Positions 1-8,720 of a DNA stretch of 55,214 nucleotides are shown here, one piece after another (within the stretch, counting starts at the first letter, position 1; each line of letters starts with the position of its first letter). The DNA is taken from NCBI GenBank assembly GCA_900542055.1, contig UQMA01000007.1, positions 1-55,214 on the forward strand, read 5' to 3'. The notes beneath the pieces were generated by a model. The model was given only the letters and a program-made list of their open reading frames with translations. It searched no databases and was not told where the DNA came from. The translations under genes and the position numbers were made by a program. Source of the stretch: an uncultured Azospirillum sp. Its GTDB lineage: Bacteria > Pseudomonadota > Alphaproteobacteria > RF32 > CAG-239.

Positions 1-76
1 AAATAGCTCTTAAATCGAATATTTTGTATAATTGCATGAGTACAATTAAGTGCAATTTAATTTCATTATCAATAAG

Positions 77-124
77 AAAAGGCTCAAGAGGCAGGGTAAA
101 ACCTGTTTCTTGAGCCTTTTTTTT
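77..124. terminator. Intrinsic terminator hairpin
   Basis: A 12-13 bp inverted repeat (AAAAGGCTCAAGA pairing with TCTTGAGCC plus T-run) is followed on the plus strand by eight T's. It lies just past the end of the minus-strand open frame that ends at 143. The remaining bases 1-76 show no gene. Confidence 0.75.
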
Positions 125-142
125 ATAAGTACTTATAACACA

Positions 143-1534
143 TTAATCATTTAATGCTTCACCAAGTTTTCTACCAATATTAATTCCAATTTGGCTTTCA
201 CCAATCTTATAATATTGATTATTACGAGTAATAAGTTGTATTCTATCATAAGGACGAAGTCCAGGAATGTTACGTCTAAGAAGTACTTCAAATTTATTTT
301 TATGAGCATATAGACCTGTTTGATATTCAGGATTAAAGTCAGGGTCAAACAAAGCACTTGTTATCAGATTACATGCAGTAATAAAATCACTTGGACCTGT
401 AGCAGAAGCAACAGGAGAACTCCAAGTAGTTTTAATTTCACTTGTTATTCCCATAGGATTATACATTGTACTATCACTATATAATCTATCAGAAATATAT
501 AATAAAGAAGCAACAAATCCATTATTTCTAATATCGTCATCATCCCACGCAGCATATATAGCCATTACAAATAATACAGCTGAAAGAACAGCAGCATTTT
601 CTGCAAAAGTTCTTCTAATATTTGCTCTTTCATCTTCAGAAAGATTATCCCAATTAAACATCATATTTTGAATAGAATCTATACCAGCAAGCATTGCAGT
701 TTGAATAGAAGCTAATACTATATTAGTATTATTATTTTTAGCTTTTTCTTTAGAAATACTATTCAAATCTACAAATTCAGTACAAAGGAAATCAATAAGG
801 TCTTGATTAGCACCTCTTTCATTACTTCCTCTTGTTTCAGAATAATATCCTTTTCTACGCCAACGTTTCATAATACCATGATAAAGATGTTTATGATATT
901 GCATAACAAGACTACCCCACCATTCTTTTTCAATTTTAGCAGCATAACAACTCAAAGCGTCATCCTGCGGCTGTGGAATTATATCATTCCATTGACGCAA
1001 AGTCTGCAACACTAATTGCCCGCCTAAAACCGCAAGCTTATCATGCAAAATTTCTCCCGTAGTATCCGGAGTAATGGCAACTTCACCTTTTAACAGCATA
1101 TCTCCTGTGTCCAATCCGGCAGCCACTTTCATAATCGTGACACCGCTGACTTTATCGCCAGCTTCTATACTGCGCTGAATCGGGGCTGCTCCTCTCCATC
1201 TTGGCAATAGTGAAGCATGAATATTGATACAGCCCATAGGATAAGCATCTAACACGGGTTGCGGTAAAATTAAGCCATAAGCGGCAACAACAGCCACATC
1301 TGCTTTTAATTCGGCAAATTTTCTTTGCTCAGTTTCATTACGCAAAGTTTTAGGAGTCCGCACTTCTATACCACGTTCTTCCGCCCAAAGATGAACCGGA
1401 GTTTTAACCAATTTATTACCCCGTCCCGAAATCTTTGGTTCTTTTGTATAAACAGCAATAATTTCATGTTCGTCTGCCAGGGCTTTCAACGCTTCCAAAG
1501 CAAATTCGGGAGTGCCCATAAATACGATTTTCAC
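143..1534 (-). CDS. fmt: Methionyl-tRNA formyltransferase N-domain fused to phage-like protein end (chimera)
   Basis: Residues 1-204 (about 1534-923) are a normal Fmt catalytic domain, which formylates initiator Met-tRNA using 10-formyl-THF: the start MKIVFMGTPEFA, NIHASLLPRWRGAAPIQ near 104-120 with the catalytic Asn/His, and GLDTGDML near 140-147. Right after CYAAKIEKE, where Fmt should continue into its C-terminal tRNA-binding domain, the frame changes character. It runs on for about 259 residues with a hydrophobic segment (near LSAVLFVMAIYAAW) and a C-terminus that reminds me of very large virion proteins of crAss-like phages. Base use also becomes more A/T-rich. The start overlaps def by 4 bp, as in a normal def-fmt operon. 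Either the contig end is an assembly chimera or a phage fragment truncated fmt; the first is more likely because Fmt is important for growth. Confidence 0.85.
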   Translation of the reverse strand: MKIVFMGTPEFALEALKALADEHEIIAVYTKEPKISGRGNKLVKTPVHLWAEERGIEVRTPKTLRNETEQRKFAELKADVAVVAAYGLILPQPVLDAYPMGCINIHASLLPRWRGAAPIQRSIEAGDKVSGVTIMKVAAGLDTGDMLLKGEVAITPDTTGEILHDKLAVLGGQLVLQTLRQWNDIIPQPQDDALSCYAAKIEKEWWGSLVMQYHKHLYHGIMKRWRRKGYYSETRGSNERGANQDLIDFLCTEFVDLNSISKEKAKNNNTNIVLASIQTAMLAGIDSIQNMMFNWDNLSEDERANIRRTFAENAAVLSAVLFVMAIYAAWDDDDIRNNGFVASLLYISDRLYSDSTMYNPMGITSEIKTTWSSPVASATGPSDFITACNLITSALFDPDFNPEYQTGLYAHKNKFEVLLRRNIPGLRPYDRIQLITRNNQYYKIGESQIGINIGRKLGEALND

Positions 1535-2058
1535 GCTTCTTCCTCCTGTTCCTGACGCATTTTTTGCAATTTTTTCAAAAGCATCTGGCGTTTCAAACGA
1601 CTGATATGGTCAATATATAAAATTCCGTCCAGATGATCAATTTCATGCTGCAGAGCAACTGCCAGCAATCCATCTGCTGATATTTCTTTTTCTTTACCGT
1701 CATAGTCTTGATAATGGACGCGCACTTGTTTAAAACGATTGACTTCAGCACTTTGATCTGGAAGCGAAAGGCAGCCTTCAAATTGACAACTTTCTTCTTC
1801 CGAATGCCAAATAATTTCAGGATTTACCAAATACAAAGGCGAACGCTTTTCACCTTCATCTTCGTGGCTTATATCAATAACAACTACTCTTTTCAAAACC
1901 CCGACCTGCGGAGCGGCCAATCCTACGCCTGCCGCCGCATACATTGTTTCCAACATATCATCTAACAAACGGTGCAGTTCAGCGTCTATTTTAGAAACTT
2001 TTTCCGATTTCTGTTTAAGAACGGGATGAGGATATTCAAAAATTTTCAGCTTTGCCAT
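1531..2058 (-). CDS. def: Peptide deformylase
   Basis: A 175-residue metallo-hydrolase that removes the formyl group from nascent proteins at the ribosome exit. All three family motifs are visible: GVGLAAPQ (44-51), EGCLSLP (94-100, metal-binding Cys) and HEIDH (138-142, two metal His and the catalytic Glu). The length is usual. An AAGG ribosome site sits about 7 nt upstream of the ATG. It is the fourth gene of the murF-nrdR-nusB-def-fmt run, and its stop overlaps the fmt start by 4 bp, so translation is probably coupled. Confidence 0.97.
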   Translation of the reverse strand: MAKLKIFEYPHPVLKQKSEKVSKIDAELHRLLDDMLETMYAAAGVGLAAPQVGVLKRVVVIDISHEDEGEKRSPLYLVNPEIIWHSEEESCQFEGCLSLPDQSAEVNRFKQVRVHYQDYDGKEKEISADGLLAVALQHEIDHLDGILYIDHISRLKRQMLLKKLQKMRQEQEEEA

Positions 2059-2073
2059 TTCTGCCTTTTACCT

Positions 2074-2559
2074 TTATTGTCTTAATTGTTTTGCAATTTG
2101 ATCCAATAATGCATTCACCATTTTAGGTTCGTTTTTGCTAAAAAACGCATAAGCCATATCAACATATTCTTGAATGACCACTTTGCTGTCAAGATCCAAA
2201 GTATGCACAATTTCATACATTGCACAAAGCAAAAGCGCCTGCAAAGTTCCGTCGCAGCGTTCAAGACTGTGTCCGGCTGTCAAAAACATATTAAGAGATT
2301 TTTCCAAATCTTCCTTATCCGCATGCACTCCTCTGACCAAACGTTCAAAATAGGCTTTATCCATAGGCTCCACAGGCACATTTTCTTCTCCGCCCTGAGG
2401 ATTATCTTCTATAACAAAACGTCCGACTTCGCCATTAACAAAATCTTTTATAACTTCATCAACGGGCAACTGGCTGTAAGCAATCATATATGTTGCTTGA
2501 ACTGCTGCCAAACGGGCAACACTTTTCATTCTTATTTTTTCGGACACAAACTTTGCCAT
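2074..2559 (-). CDS. nusB: Transcription antitermination factor NusB
   Basis: A 161-residue all-helical protein matching NusB, which binds boxA RNA with NusE (S10) in rRNA antitermination complexes. Recognisable parts are the N-terminal ARLAAVQATYMI helix and the C-terminal pattern VVIQEYVDMAYAF followed by KMVNALLDQIAK. A short acidic insert (residues about 45-65) lengthens the protein slightly. The flanking nrdR and def genes are 2 and 15 bp away, so it is an operon member. The nrdR-nusB pairing is common in alphaproteobacteria. Confidence 0.93.
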   Translation of the reverse strand: MAKFVSEKIRMKSVARLAAVQATYMIAYSQLPVDEVIKDFVNGEVGRFVIEDNPQGGEENVPVEPMDKAYFERLVRGVHADKEDLEKSLNMFLTAGHSLERCDGTLQALLLCAMYEIVHTLDLDSKVVIQEYVDMAYAFFSKNEPKMVNALLDQIAKQLRQ

Positions 2560-2561
2560 TT

Positions 2562-3047
2562 TTACTCCCCTTTTTTTTCAACTTTATTTTGTTTTGCCAA
2601 TTCATCAATTTTATTTACAAATTCTTCAAAATCGCTTGCCTCGCAAAAATCCTTATACACCGACGCAAAACGAATATAAGCAACATTATCAAGGTTTGCC
2701 AGAGCGTCCATGGCATATTCGCCGATAACCGTTGAAGATATTTCCGCTTCTCCAGAACTTTCCAAACGACGCTGTATCGAATTGACAATTTTATCAACCC
2801 GTTCCTGAGTAATCGGCCGTTTGCGGACAGCCAACTGTATTGAACGGGCTAATTTATCACGGTCAAAGCGCATTTTTTCACCGTTTTTTTTCACAACGAC
2901 CAACTCGCGCAACATCACTCTTTCAAAAGTTGTAAAGCGCGATCCGCATTCCGGACACTCGCGGCGGCGGCGGATACACGTATTATCCTCGCTCAAACGA
3001 GAGTCTTTCACCTGGCTGTCAAGGCAGCCGCAAAACGGACATTTCAT
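2562..3047 (-). CDS. nrdR: Transcriptional repressor NrdR
   Basis: A 161-residue nucleotide-sensing repressor of ribonucleotide reductase genes. The N-terminal zinc ribbon is complete (Cys3/Cys6 and a second CPECGSRFTTFER Cys pair near 31-34), with the basic IRRRRECP stretch between. An ATP-cone domain begins near residue 49 (VVVKKNGEKMRFDRDK). It starts 7 bp after the murF stop and is followed 2 bp later by nusB, which fits co-transcription. Confidence 0.96.
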   Translation of the reverse strand: MKCPFCGCLDSQVKDSRLSEDNTCIRRRRECPECGSRFTTFERVMLRELVVVKKNGEKMRFDRDKLARSIQLAVRKRPITQERVDKIVNSIQRRLESSGEAEISSTVIGEYAMDALANLDNVAYIRFASVYKDFCEASDFEEFVNKIDELAKQNKVEKKGE

Positions 3048-3054
3048 TAATATT

Positions 3055-4371
3055 TTATCCCTTAAGCAGTGTGTCTGTCACTTTATAGAGTTCCGAAGAA
3101 TATCTAGCTCCTTTTATAAGTAGAATATCATTATTTTGCAATAGTTTATTTTTCAAAAACTCGGCTATTCCCTCCTTATTTTCAAAATAATATTGCTCTA
3201 TTTTGTCTGGAAGCTGAGCCAACATATCTTTCATTTCGGGACAAACGCCTACAACAATGTCTATTCCGGTTTCAGCCAAAAGTTTTCCTATTGCAATATG
3301 TTGGGCTTTAGAGGTGTTTCCTAATTCTGCCATTTTCCCCAAAACCGCAATTTTTCGTCCTTTGCATGGCATTTCATCTAAAGATTTAATAGCTATTTTC
3401 ATAGCTTCAGGCTGTCCGGAATAGCTATCGTCAATTAAAGTATAAGTCCCTGATGCAGGCAAATTTAATATATGTTTTTTTCCTCTTCCGTCCAGCGCGC
3501 CAAAATCTTTTAAAGCTGCCGCCGCTTTATTTAAATCAAGCTTCAAAGCTTGTGCAACAGACAACGCCGCCCATGCATTATAACGCTGTATTTCTCCGTC
3601 CTGTTCCAAATTCAACTCACCTTCATAGTGGTTGTTTTTACCAAATAAAATAATTTTGGCATTATGTTCTTTGGCTCTGAGTTTCAGAATATCGGCAAAA
3701 TTAGTATCCTCATTAATAATTGCTGTGCCGCCTTGTTTCAATCCTTCGAAAATCTCTGCCTTAGCTTCGGCGATTTCCTCAAAATTATCAAAAAATTCAA
3801 TATGCATCGGATAAACATTTGTAATCAATGCAATATCGGGAGTAACATAAGATACCAATTTTGAAATTTCGCCTTTGGAACTCATTCCCATTTCAATCAC
3901 GGCATATTCAGCATCCATATCCATTTCAAGCAAGCTCTGCGGAACGCCTATATGATTATTATGGTTTCCGCCGGTTGCATAAGTTTTGCCAAAAGCAGAC
4001 AGCATATGTTTAATTTCTTCTTTGGTGGTGGTTTTACCGGCGCTGCCTGTCAAACCGATAACCGTACCTTTGAACCGCGAACGATTATAAGCTCCTAAGA
4101 GGCCATAAGCCTCAACGGTATCTTTTACGACAATTTGTCTGCACTCGTCAACGTCAGACACCAAATGGCTGACTATCACAAGTTCACAGCCGTTTTCAAC
4201 AGCCGTTTTAACAAAATTATGCCCATCAAAATTTTCACCCTTTATAGCAACGAACAAAGAACCTTTTGCCGCCTTTCGACTATCGGTTGTCATGTTTGTT
4301 ATTTCTGTATGAACAATTTTAGAAGTTGAAAACGTAACTCGAACTATATCTTCTGAACTGATTTTTTCCAT
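3055..4371 (-). CDS. murF: UDP-MurNAc-tripeptide-D-Ala-D-Ala ligase MurF
   Basis: A 438-residue cytoplasmic ligase that adds D-Ala-D-Ala to the UDP-MurNAc-tripeptide, the last soluble step of the peptidoglycan precursor. The Mur-ligase N-domain is followed by the P-loop TGSAGKTTTK (108-117), the central domain GNHNNHIGVP, and the C-terminal Mur_ligase_C domain with LIDDSYSGQPEAMK. It is the first gene of the minus-strand operon; the 234 bp upstream separate it from a divergent outer-membrane gene. Finding murF outside the usual mra cluster shows that the cell-wall cluster is dispersed here. Confidence 0.96.
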   Translation of the reverse strand: MEKISSEDIVRVTFSTSKIVHTEITNMTTDSRKAAKGSLFVAIKGENFDGHNFVKTAVENGCELVIVSHLVSDVDECRQIVVKDTVEAYGLLGAYNRSRFKGTVIGLTGSAGKTTTKEEIKHMLSAFGKTYATGGNHNNHIGVPQSLLEMDMDAEYAVIEMGMSSKGEISKLVSYVTPDIALITNVYPMHIEFFDNFEEIAEAKAEIFEGLKQGGTAIINEDTNFADILKLRAKEHNAKIILFGKNNHYEGELNLEQDGEIQRYNAWAALSVAQALKLDLNKAAAALKDFGALDGRGKKHILNLPASGTYTLIDDSYSGQPEAMKIAIKSLDEMPCKGRKIAVLGKMAELGNTSKAQHIAIGKLLAETGIDIVVGVCPEMKDMLAQLPDKIEQYYFENKEGIAEFLKNKLLQNNDILLIKGARYSSELYKVTDTLLKG

Positions 4372-4505
4372 TGTTTTTTCCTAGTTAAAATTATTCATTT
4401 ATATATATTTCCGAAAGGTGAAAATTTTATTTAAAATACTTTGAACATTTTTTTGCATATAGTAAAAAATTATATTTTTCTAAATTAGTTTTTTGTCGAT
4501 TTCAC

Positions 4506-4536
4506 TTGACAAATTAACACAAAAACTATCTTATAA
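4506..4536 (+). promoter_or_regulatory. Sigma70-type promoter of the outer-membrane protein gene
   Basis: A perfect -35 box TTGACA (4506-4511) is followed after about 18-19 bp by a CTTATAA -10 region (4530-4536). An AAAGGA ribosome site (4592-4597) precedes the ATG at 4606, leaving an untranslated leader of about 60 nt. Confidence 0.65.
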
Positions 4537-4605
4537 GCGCAGATATAGTTAGCTTGACTATGTTTAACAATAATAACTAAAGAACTTTTAAAAGGACATA
4601 AAACT

Positions 4606-5166
4606 ATGAAAAAAGCTGTATTACTCGCTGGAGTTGCTTGCTTGTTCGCCGGCGCTGCTAACGCCGAAATCAAACCTTATATCGGTTTGGATGGTAACTA
4701 TTCTACTCTCGATTGGGCTTATGACATTGAAGATTCCGTTGAAGATGATTATCAGTCAGTTTCTTTCGTTGCCGGTAGCAAAATCGTTCGCAACTTTGGT
4801 TTAGAAGCTTTCTATCAGCTTTCTAACGGTGAAAAAAACCGTGATGCCGTTTCTGGTACAAACCACAGCCGTTTTACTGCTTACGGCTTTGACGCTCTTG
4901 GTTATTTGCCATTGGGCTGCGAAGGCAAAGTTGAATTGATTGCCGGTGCCGGTCTTGGTGAATATACTTTCAAAGTAAGAAATATTGGTGAAAATGCTGA
5001 AGGCACAATGAAAGATCACTCTACAGGTTATCGTTTGAACGCAGGTGCTCAGTACAACATCGATGAAAACTGGTCTGTTCGCGGTATGTACCACCATGTA
5101 TATACTCAAAAATCTTATGTTGATGCTATTGACGAATTTTCTTTGGGTATCAGATACAACTTCTAA
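4606..5166 (+). CDS. Outer-membrane beta-barrel protein (OmpW/OmpA-like porin family)
   Basis: A 186-residue protein with a clear Sec signal peptide (MKKAVLLAGVACLFAGAANA, cleavage before Glu21). Alternating amphipathic strands and a C-terminal Phe (LGIRYNF) are the insertion signal of outer-membrane barrels. The length fits an eight-stranded barrel. It has its own strong promoter, a good ribosome site and a terminator, so it is monocistronic and probably abundant. The exact family and ligand cannot be told from sequence alone. Confidence 0.85.
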   Translation: MKKAVLLAGVACLFAGAANAEIKPYIGLDGNYSTLDWAYDIEDSVEDDYQSVSFVAGSKIVRNFGLEAFYQLSNGEKNRDAVSGTNHSRFTAYGFDALGYLPLGCEGKVELIAGAGLGEYTFKVRNIGENAEGTMKDHSTGYRLNAGAQYNIDENWSVRGMYHHVYTQKSYVDAIDEFSLGIRYNF

Positions 5167-5187
5167 TCTTTGGATAAAAGTTGAACA

Positions 5188-5217
5188 GAAAACCGCGGTT
5201 TTTCCGCGGTTTTTTTT
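5188..5217 (+). terminator. Terminator of the outer-membrane protein gene
   Basis: AACCGCGG/CCGCGGTT stem with a short loop followed by eight T's, 22 bp after the stop codon. Confidence 0.9.
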
Positions 5218-5432
5218 ATTACACTCCTTACAGAAAAAACAAGTTTACCAGGGATTGAATACCAAAACGCAATTAAACACAATCCTTCCCCAACGAGCGT
5301 GGTCAAACCATAAGTTTTGCAGCTGATTATCCCCTAGTTTATGTGTAAAATATCTGTATTTCTTTTGCATATATAATAAGTAATACGTAAGAAGAATTTG
5401 CATTTTTCATTTAAATAAAAAACATCACAACA

Positions 5433-5465
5433 AAAAAGAGAGCTGCGAAACAACTCTCTTTTTTT
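5433..5465 (-). terminator. Terminator downstream of tig
   Basis: AAAAAGAGAG / CTCTCTTTTTT stem-loop about 25 bp beyond the tig stop codon. The A-rich left arm supplies the U-run on the minus strand. The stretch 5218-5432 between the two terminators shows no gene. Confidence 0.8.
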
Positions 5466-5487
5466 ATTTCAACTATGTTTGAAAAAA

Positions 5488-6813
5488 TTATTCTTCTGAA
5501 AAGTTATACAATTCCTCAACGGAAACTTTCTTTTCATTAACTGTAACTTTGCCCAAAACATGGTCGATTAATTTTTCTTCCATAATAGGAGCTTTCAAAG
5601 CTTCAACAGCTTGAGCGTTTTTCAGATAATAGTCAAACACAACTTTTTCCTGCCCCGGATATTTTTTAGCCTCATTCATAATAGCGGCATTGATATCATC
5701 GGGAGTAATTTTAATTTTTGCTTCTTCGCCGGCTTCAGACAACAACAAGCCCAATTTTACGCGGCGGGTAGCAATTTTCTTGTATTCTTCCATCAAATCT
5801 TTTTCAGGAGTGTTCTTTTCGTGTTCATCAAGCTGATTCAGCTTTTTAGCATGCTGATATTGTTCTTCAATACCTTTAAACTCAGCTTCAACCAAACCGG
5901 CAGGAACATCAAAGCTGTATGCCGCGTCAAGTTTATCAAGCAATTGACGTTTTAATTTCAATTTAGAAGCATTTTCATAATCGCCGGCAATTCTCTTTTT
6001 GATATTTTCTTTTAATGAAGCCAAATCTTTTTCACCGACAGATTTTGCAAATTCATCATTGATTTCAATTGTTTTAGGCTGACGGATAGCTTTAACTTCA
6101 ACAGCAAAAACAGCGTCTTTGCCAGCCAAATTTTTAGCATGATAATTTTCAGGAAATTTAACTTTAACGTCAATTTTATCACCGGCTTTAACACCCATCA
6201 ATTGATCTTCGAAGCCGGGGATAAAGGTATTTGAACCCAATTCCAAAGGATAGCCGTTTCCTTTTCCTCCCGGAAATTCTTCGCCATCGACAGAGCCTAC
6301 AAAATCAATAACAACGCTATCGCCTTTTTGAGCACTGTATGCAGCATCTTCAACTTTAACAGTTTCGCGGCGAGAATGAACAATATAGTCCAAAGCTTTG
6401 CTAACTTCGGCTTCAGGAACATCAGCCGTCATTTTTTCAACTGTAATTTTAGAAAAATCACCCAATTTAATTTCAGGCATTAATTCGGCATCAATTTCAA
6501 ATTCAATGTCTTTACCGTCTTCAAATTTGCTGATTTTAACATTCGGCTGCATAGCCAAACGCAAACTGTTCTCTTTAATAACATTGTTGGCAGCTTCGCT
6601 GACAACTTCATCAAGAGCCTCGCCCAAAACAGAGGAGCGATACTTTTGTTTCAACATTTCTTTAGGAGCTTTTCCGGGTCTAAAACCTGGAATTTTAGTA
6701 GTTTTGGCAATTTGATCAAGTTTAGATTCGACTTTGGCTTCAAATTCATCAGCCGCAACTGTAACGGCATATTTTTTCTGCAAGCCTTCTGATTTTAGTT
6801 CTTTAACTTTCAT
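5488..6813 (-). CDS. tig: Trigger factor chaperone
   Basis: A 441-residue ribosome-associated chaperone and peptidyl-prolyl isomerase. In order: ribosome-binding domain with the signature GFRPGKAPKEML, an FKBP-like PPIase domain (from about GDSVVIDFVG to the end of EVKAIRQPKT) and a helical C-terminal domain ending in a glutamate-rich tail. The start at 6813 (MKVKELKSEGL) is chosen because it fits the family N-terminus and has an AGAGAA ribosome site. An open frame extends to 6891 but runs into tRNA-Leu. The tRNA lies 36 bp upstream of this start. Confidence 0.96.
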   Translation of the reverse strand: MKVKELKSEGLQKKYAVTVAADEFEAKVESKLDQIAKTTKIPGFRPGKAPKEMLKQKYRSSVLGEALDEVVSEAANNVIKENSLRLAMQPNVKISKFEDGKDIEFEIDAELMPEIKLGDFSKITVEKMTADVPEAEVSKALDYIVHSRRETVKVEDAAYSAQKGDSVVIDFVGSVDGEEFPGGKGNGYPLELGSNTFIPGFEDQLMGVKAGDKIDVKVKFPENYHAKNLAGKDAVFAVEVKAIRQPKTIEINDEFAKSVGEKDLASLKENIKKRIAGDYENASKLKLKRQLLDKLDAAYSFDVPAGLVEAEFKGIEEQYQHAKKLNQLDEHEKNTPEKDLMEEYKKIATRRVKLGLLLSEAGEEAKIKITPDDINAAIMNEAKKYPGQEKVVFDYYLKNAQAVEALKAPIMEEKLIDHVLGKVTVNEKKVSVEELYNFSEE

Positions 6814-6849
6814 TTGTAATTTCTCTTTCATGTTGAAACATAACCGATA

Positions 6850-6934
6850 TGGTGCGGGCGAAGGGACTTGAACCCCCATGACTTGCGCCATCAGATCCTA
6901 AGTCTGACGTGTCTACCAATTTCACCACGCCCGC
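6850..6934 (-). tRNA. tRNA-Leu (anticodon UAG)
   Basis: An 85-nt class II tRNA on the minus strand with encoded CCA. The acceptor stem GCGGGCG pairs with CGCCCGC, the anticodon stem TCAGA/TCTGA encloses loop CTTAGGA (UAG), there is a short variable arm, and the T-loop is GTTCAAG-like. It lies directly upstream of tig on the same strand and may share its transcript. Confidence 0.95.
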
Positions 6935-7085
6935 GCAAATACTTAACGAATACTAGCTAAAAAATTTCAGAAATCAAGCCAAAAAATCAAAAAAGTGGAT
7001 TAAAACCCACGCTTTAGCCTTGCAATATAGACTTAAATATGTTTTTATCCGCCTAGAAGTAATAAATCAATAATATCAGGTAAAA

Positions 7086-8672
7086 ATGACAAATAAAATA
7101 AATCCACGCAAAACTTTTGCAATCATTTCACACCCAGATGCCGGTAAGACCACTTTAACCGAAAAATTGCTGTTGTTTGCCGGCGCCATTCAACAAGCCG
7201 GTGCGGTTAAAGCCCGCGGAGAAAACCGCCACGCCCGTTCCGACTGGATGAAAGTTGAACAGGAACGTGGAATTTCTGTTGCCTCATCCGTTATGAACTT
7301 TGATTATAAAGATATAACTTTTAATCTTTTAGACACCCCTGGGCACGAAGATTTTTCTGAAGACACTTATCGTGTTTTGACTGCCGTTGACTCTGCCGTT
7401 ATGGTTATCGATTCGGCAAAAGGTATTGAAACTCAAACAAAAAAATTATTTGAAGTCTGCCGGTTGCGCAATGTGCCTATTATTACTTTCATCAATAAAC
7501 TTGACCGCGAAGGCCTTGATCCTTTTGAATTATTGGACGATATTGAAAAAACTCTCGCCCTTGATGTAACTCCTGCAAGCTGGCCAATCGGTATGGGCAA
7601 AGATTTTCGCGGATGTTATGATTTAATCAACGATCAATTGATTTTGATGAACAAAACCGGTGACAAATCTCAAATCAATGCCACCATCGAAACCTGCCGC
7701 GGATTAGATGATGAAAAACTGGATCGATTGCTGCCGGCTTATGCTGTCGAAAAACTGCGTGAAGATGTTGAAATGGTACGCGAACTGTGTCCGGCTTTTG
7801 ATAAACAAGCCTATTTGGATGGAGCGATGACTCCTGTATTTTTTGGTTCCGCCATTAATAACTTCGGCGTTAAGGAAGTGCTTGAAGGTTTGCATGAACT
7901 CGCTCCGCAGCCGCTTCCCCGCCCTGCTGTTGAAAGAAGCGTTAAGCCTGAAGAAGGAAAAGTCAGCGGCTTTGTTTTCAAAATTCAAGCCAACATGGAT
8001 CCCAAACACCGCGACCGAATTGCTTTTATGAGAATTTGTTCCGGACATTTCAAAAGAGGAATGACGCTTTATCAATCTCGAGACGGCAAACCGATAAAAG
8101 TTGCCACTCCTGTAATGTTTTTGGCTCAGGAACGTGAACTGGCCGAAGATGCTTTTCCGGGAGATATTATCGGTATTCCCAACCACGGACAGTTGCGAAT
8201 AGGCGATAGCTTAACCGAAGGAGAAAAACTGCACTTCACAGGCATTCCGAGTTTTGCGCCCGAACTGCTGAAATCAGTCCGCGCACTCGACCCGCTGAAA
8301 TCAAAACATTTGGGTGACGCTTTGAAACAAATTGCAGAAGAAGGCGGGGCAAGCGTTTTCAAGCCGCTTATCGGCGCGGAATGGATTGTCGGCGTAGTTG
8401 GTGTATTGCAATTTGAAGTAATGGCAGATCGTATTAAAAATGAGTTTGGCTTGCCGGTTATGTTTGAACCGACACAATACTACACCGCCCGTTGGGTTTC
8501 TTGCGAAGATAAAAACATCTGGAAAAAATTTTTCGATACCAATCAAATGAATTTGGCTGTTGACAACAATGGACAAGATGTTTTTCTGGCCAGAAACGCA
8601 TGGCATCTAAATAAGATAAAAGAAGATTTTCCACAGTTAATTTTAAGCAAAACGCGCGAACAAACATTCTGA
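7086..8672 (+). CDS. prfC: Peptide chain release factor 3
   Basis: A 528-residue GTPase that recycles RF1/RF2 after peptide release. G1 is SHPDAGKTT (15-23), G3 is DTPGHEDFSE, G4 is FINKLDRE. The switch region SDWMKVEQERGISVASSVM is typical of RF3, and a C-terminal RF3 domain contains EWIVGVVGVLQFEV. Full length. An AGGT ribosome site lies a few bases before the ATG. It is convergent with comEC across a shared terminator. Confidence 0.97.
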   Translation: MTNKINPRKTFAIISHPDAGKTTLTEKLLLFAGAIQQAGAVKARGENRHARSDWMKVEQERGISVASSVMNFDYKDITFNLLDTPGHEDFSEDTYRVLTAVDSAVMVIDSAKGIETQTKKLFEVCRLRNVPIITFINKLDREGLDPFELLDDIEKTLALDVTPASWPIGMGKDFRGCYDLINDQLILMNKTGDKSQINATIETCRGLDDEKLDRLLPAYAVEKLREDVEMVRELCPAFDKQAYLDGAMTPVFFGSAINNFGVKEVLEGLHELAPQPLPRPAVERSVKPEEGKVSGFVFKIQANMDPKHRDRIAFMRICSGHFKRGMTLYQSRDGKPIKVATPVMFLAQERELAEDAFPGDIIGIPNHGQLRIGDSLTEGEKLHFTGIPSFAPELLKSVRALDPLKSKHLGDALKQIAEEGGASVFKPLIGAEWIVGVVGVLQFEVMADRIKNEFGLPVMFEPTQYYTARWVSCEDKNIWKKFFDTNQMNLAVDNNGQDVFLARNAWHLNKIKEDFPQLILSKTREQTF

Positions 8673-8684
8673 TAATATTGAATT

Positions 8685-8714
8685 AAAAGGAGCAACATAA
8701 AATTTGCTCCTTTT
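8685..8714. terminator. Bidirectional terminator between prfC and comEC
   Basis: AAAAGGAGCAA / TTGCTCCTTTT perfect 11-bp stem with A- and T-tracts on both sides, between two convergent genes. Confidence 0.85.
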
Positions 8715-8720
8715 AACTTA

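Noticed and set aside
6814..6891. N-terminal extension of trigger factor
   Set aside because: It would start inside tRNA-Leu, and the extra residues do not fit the family.
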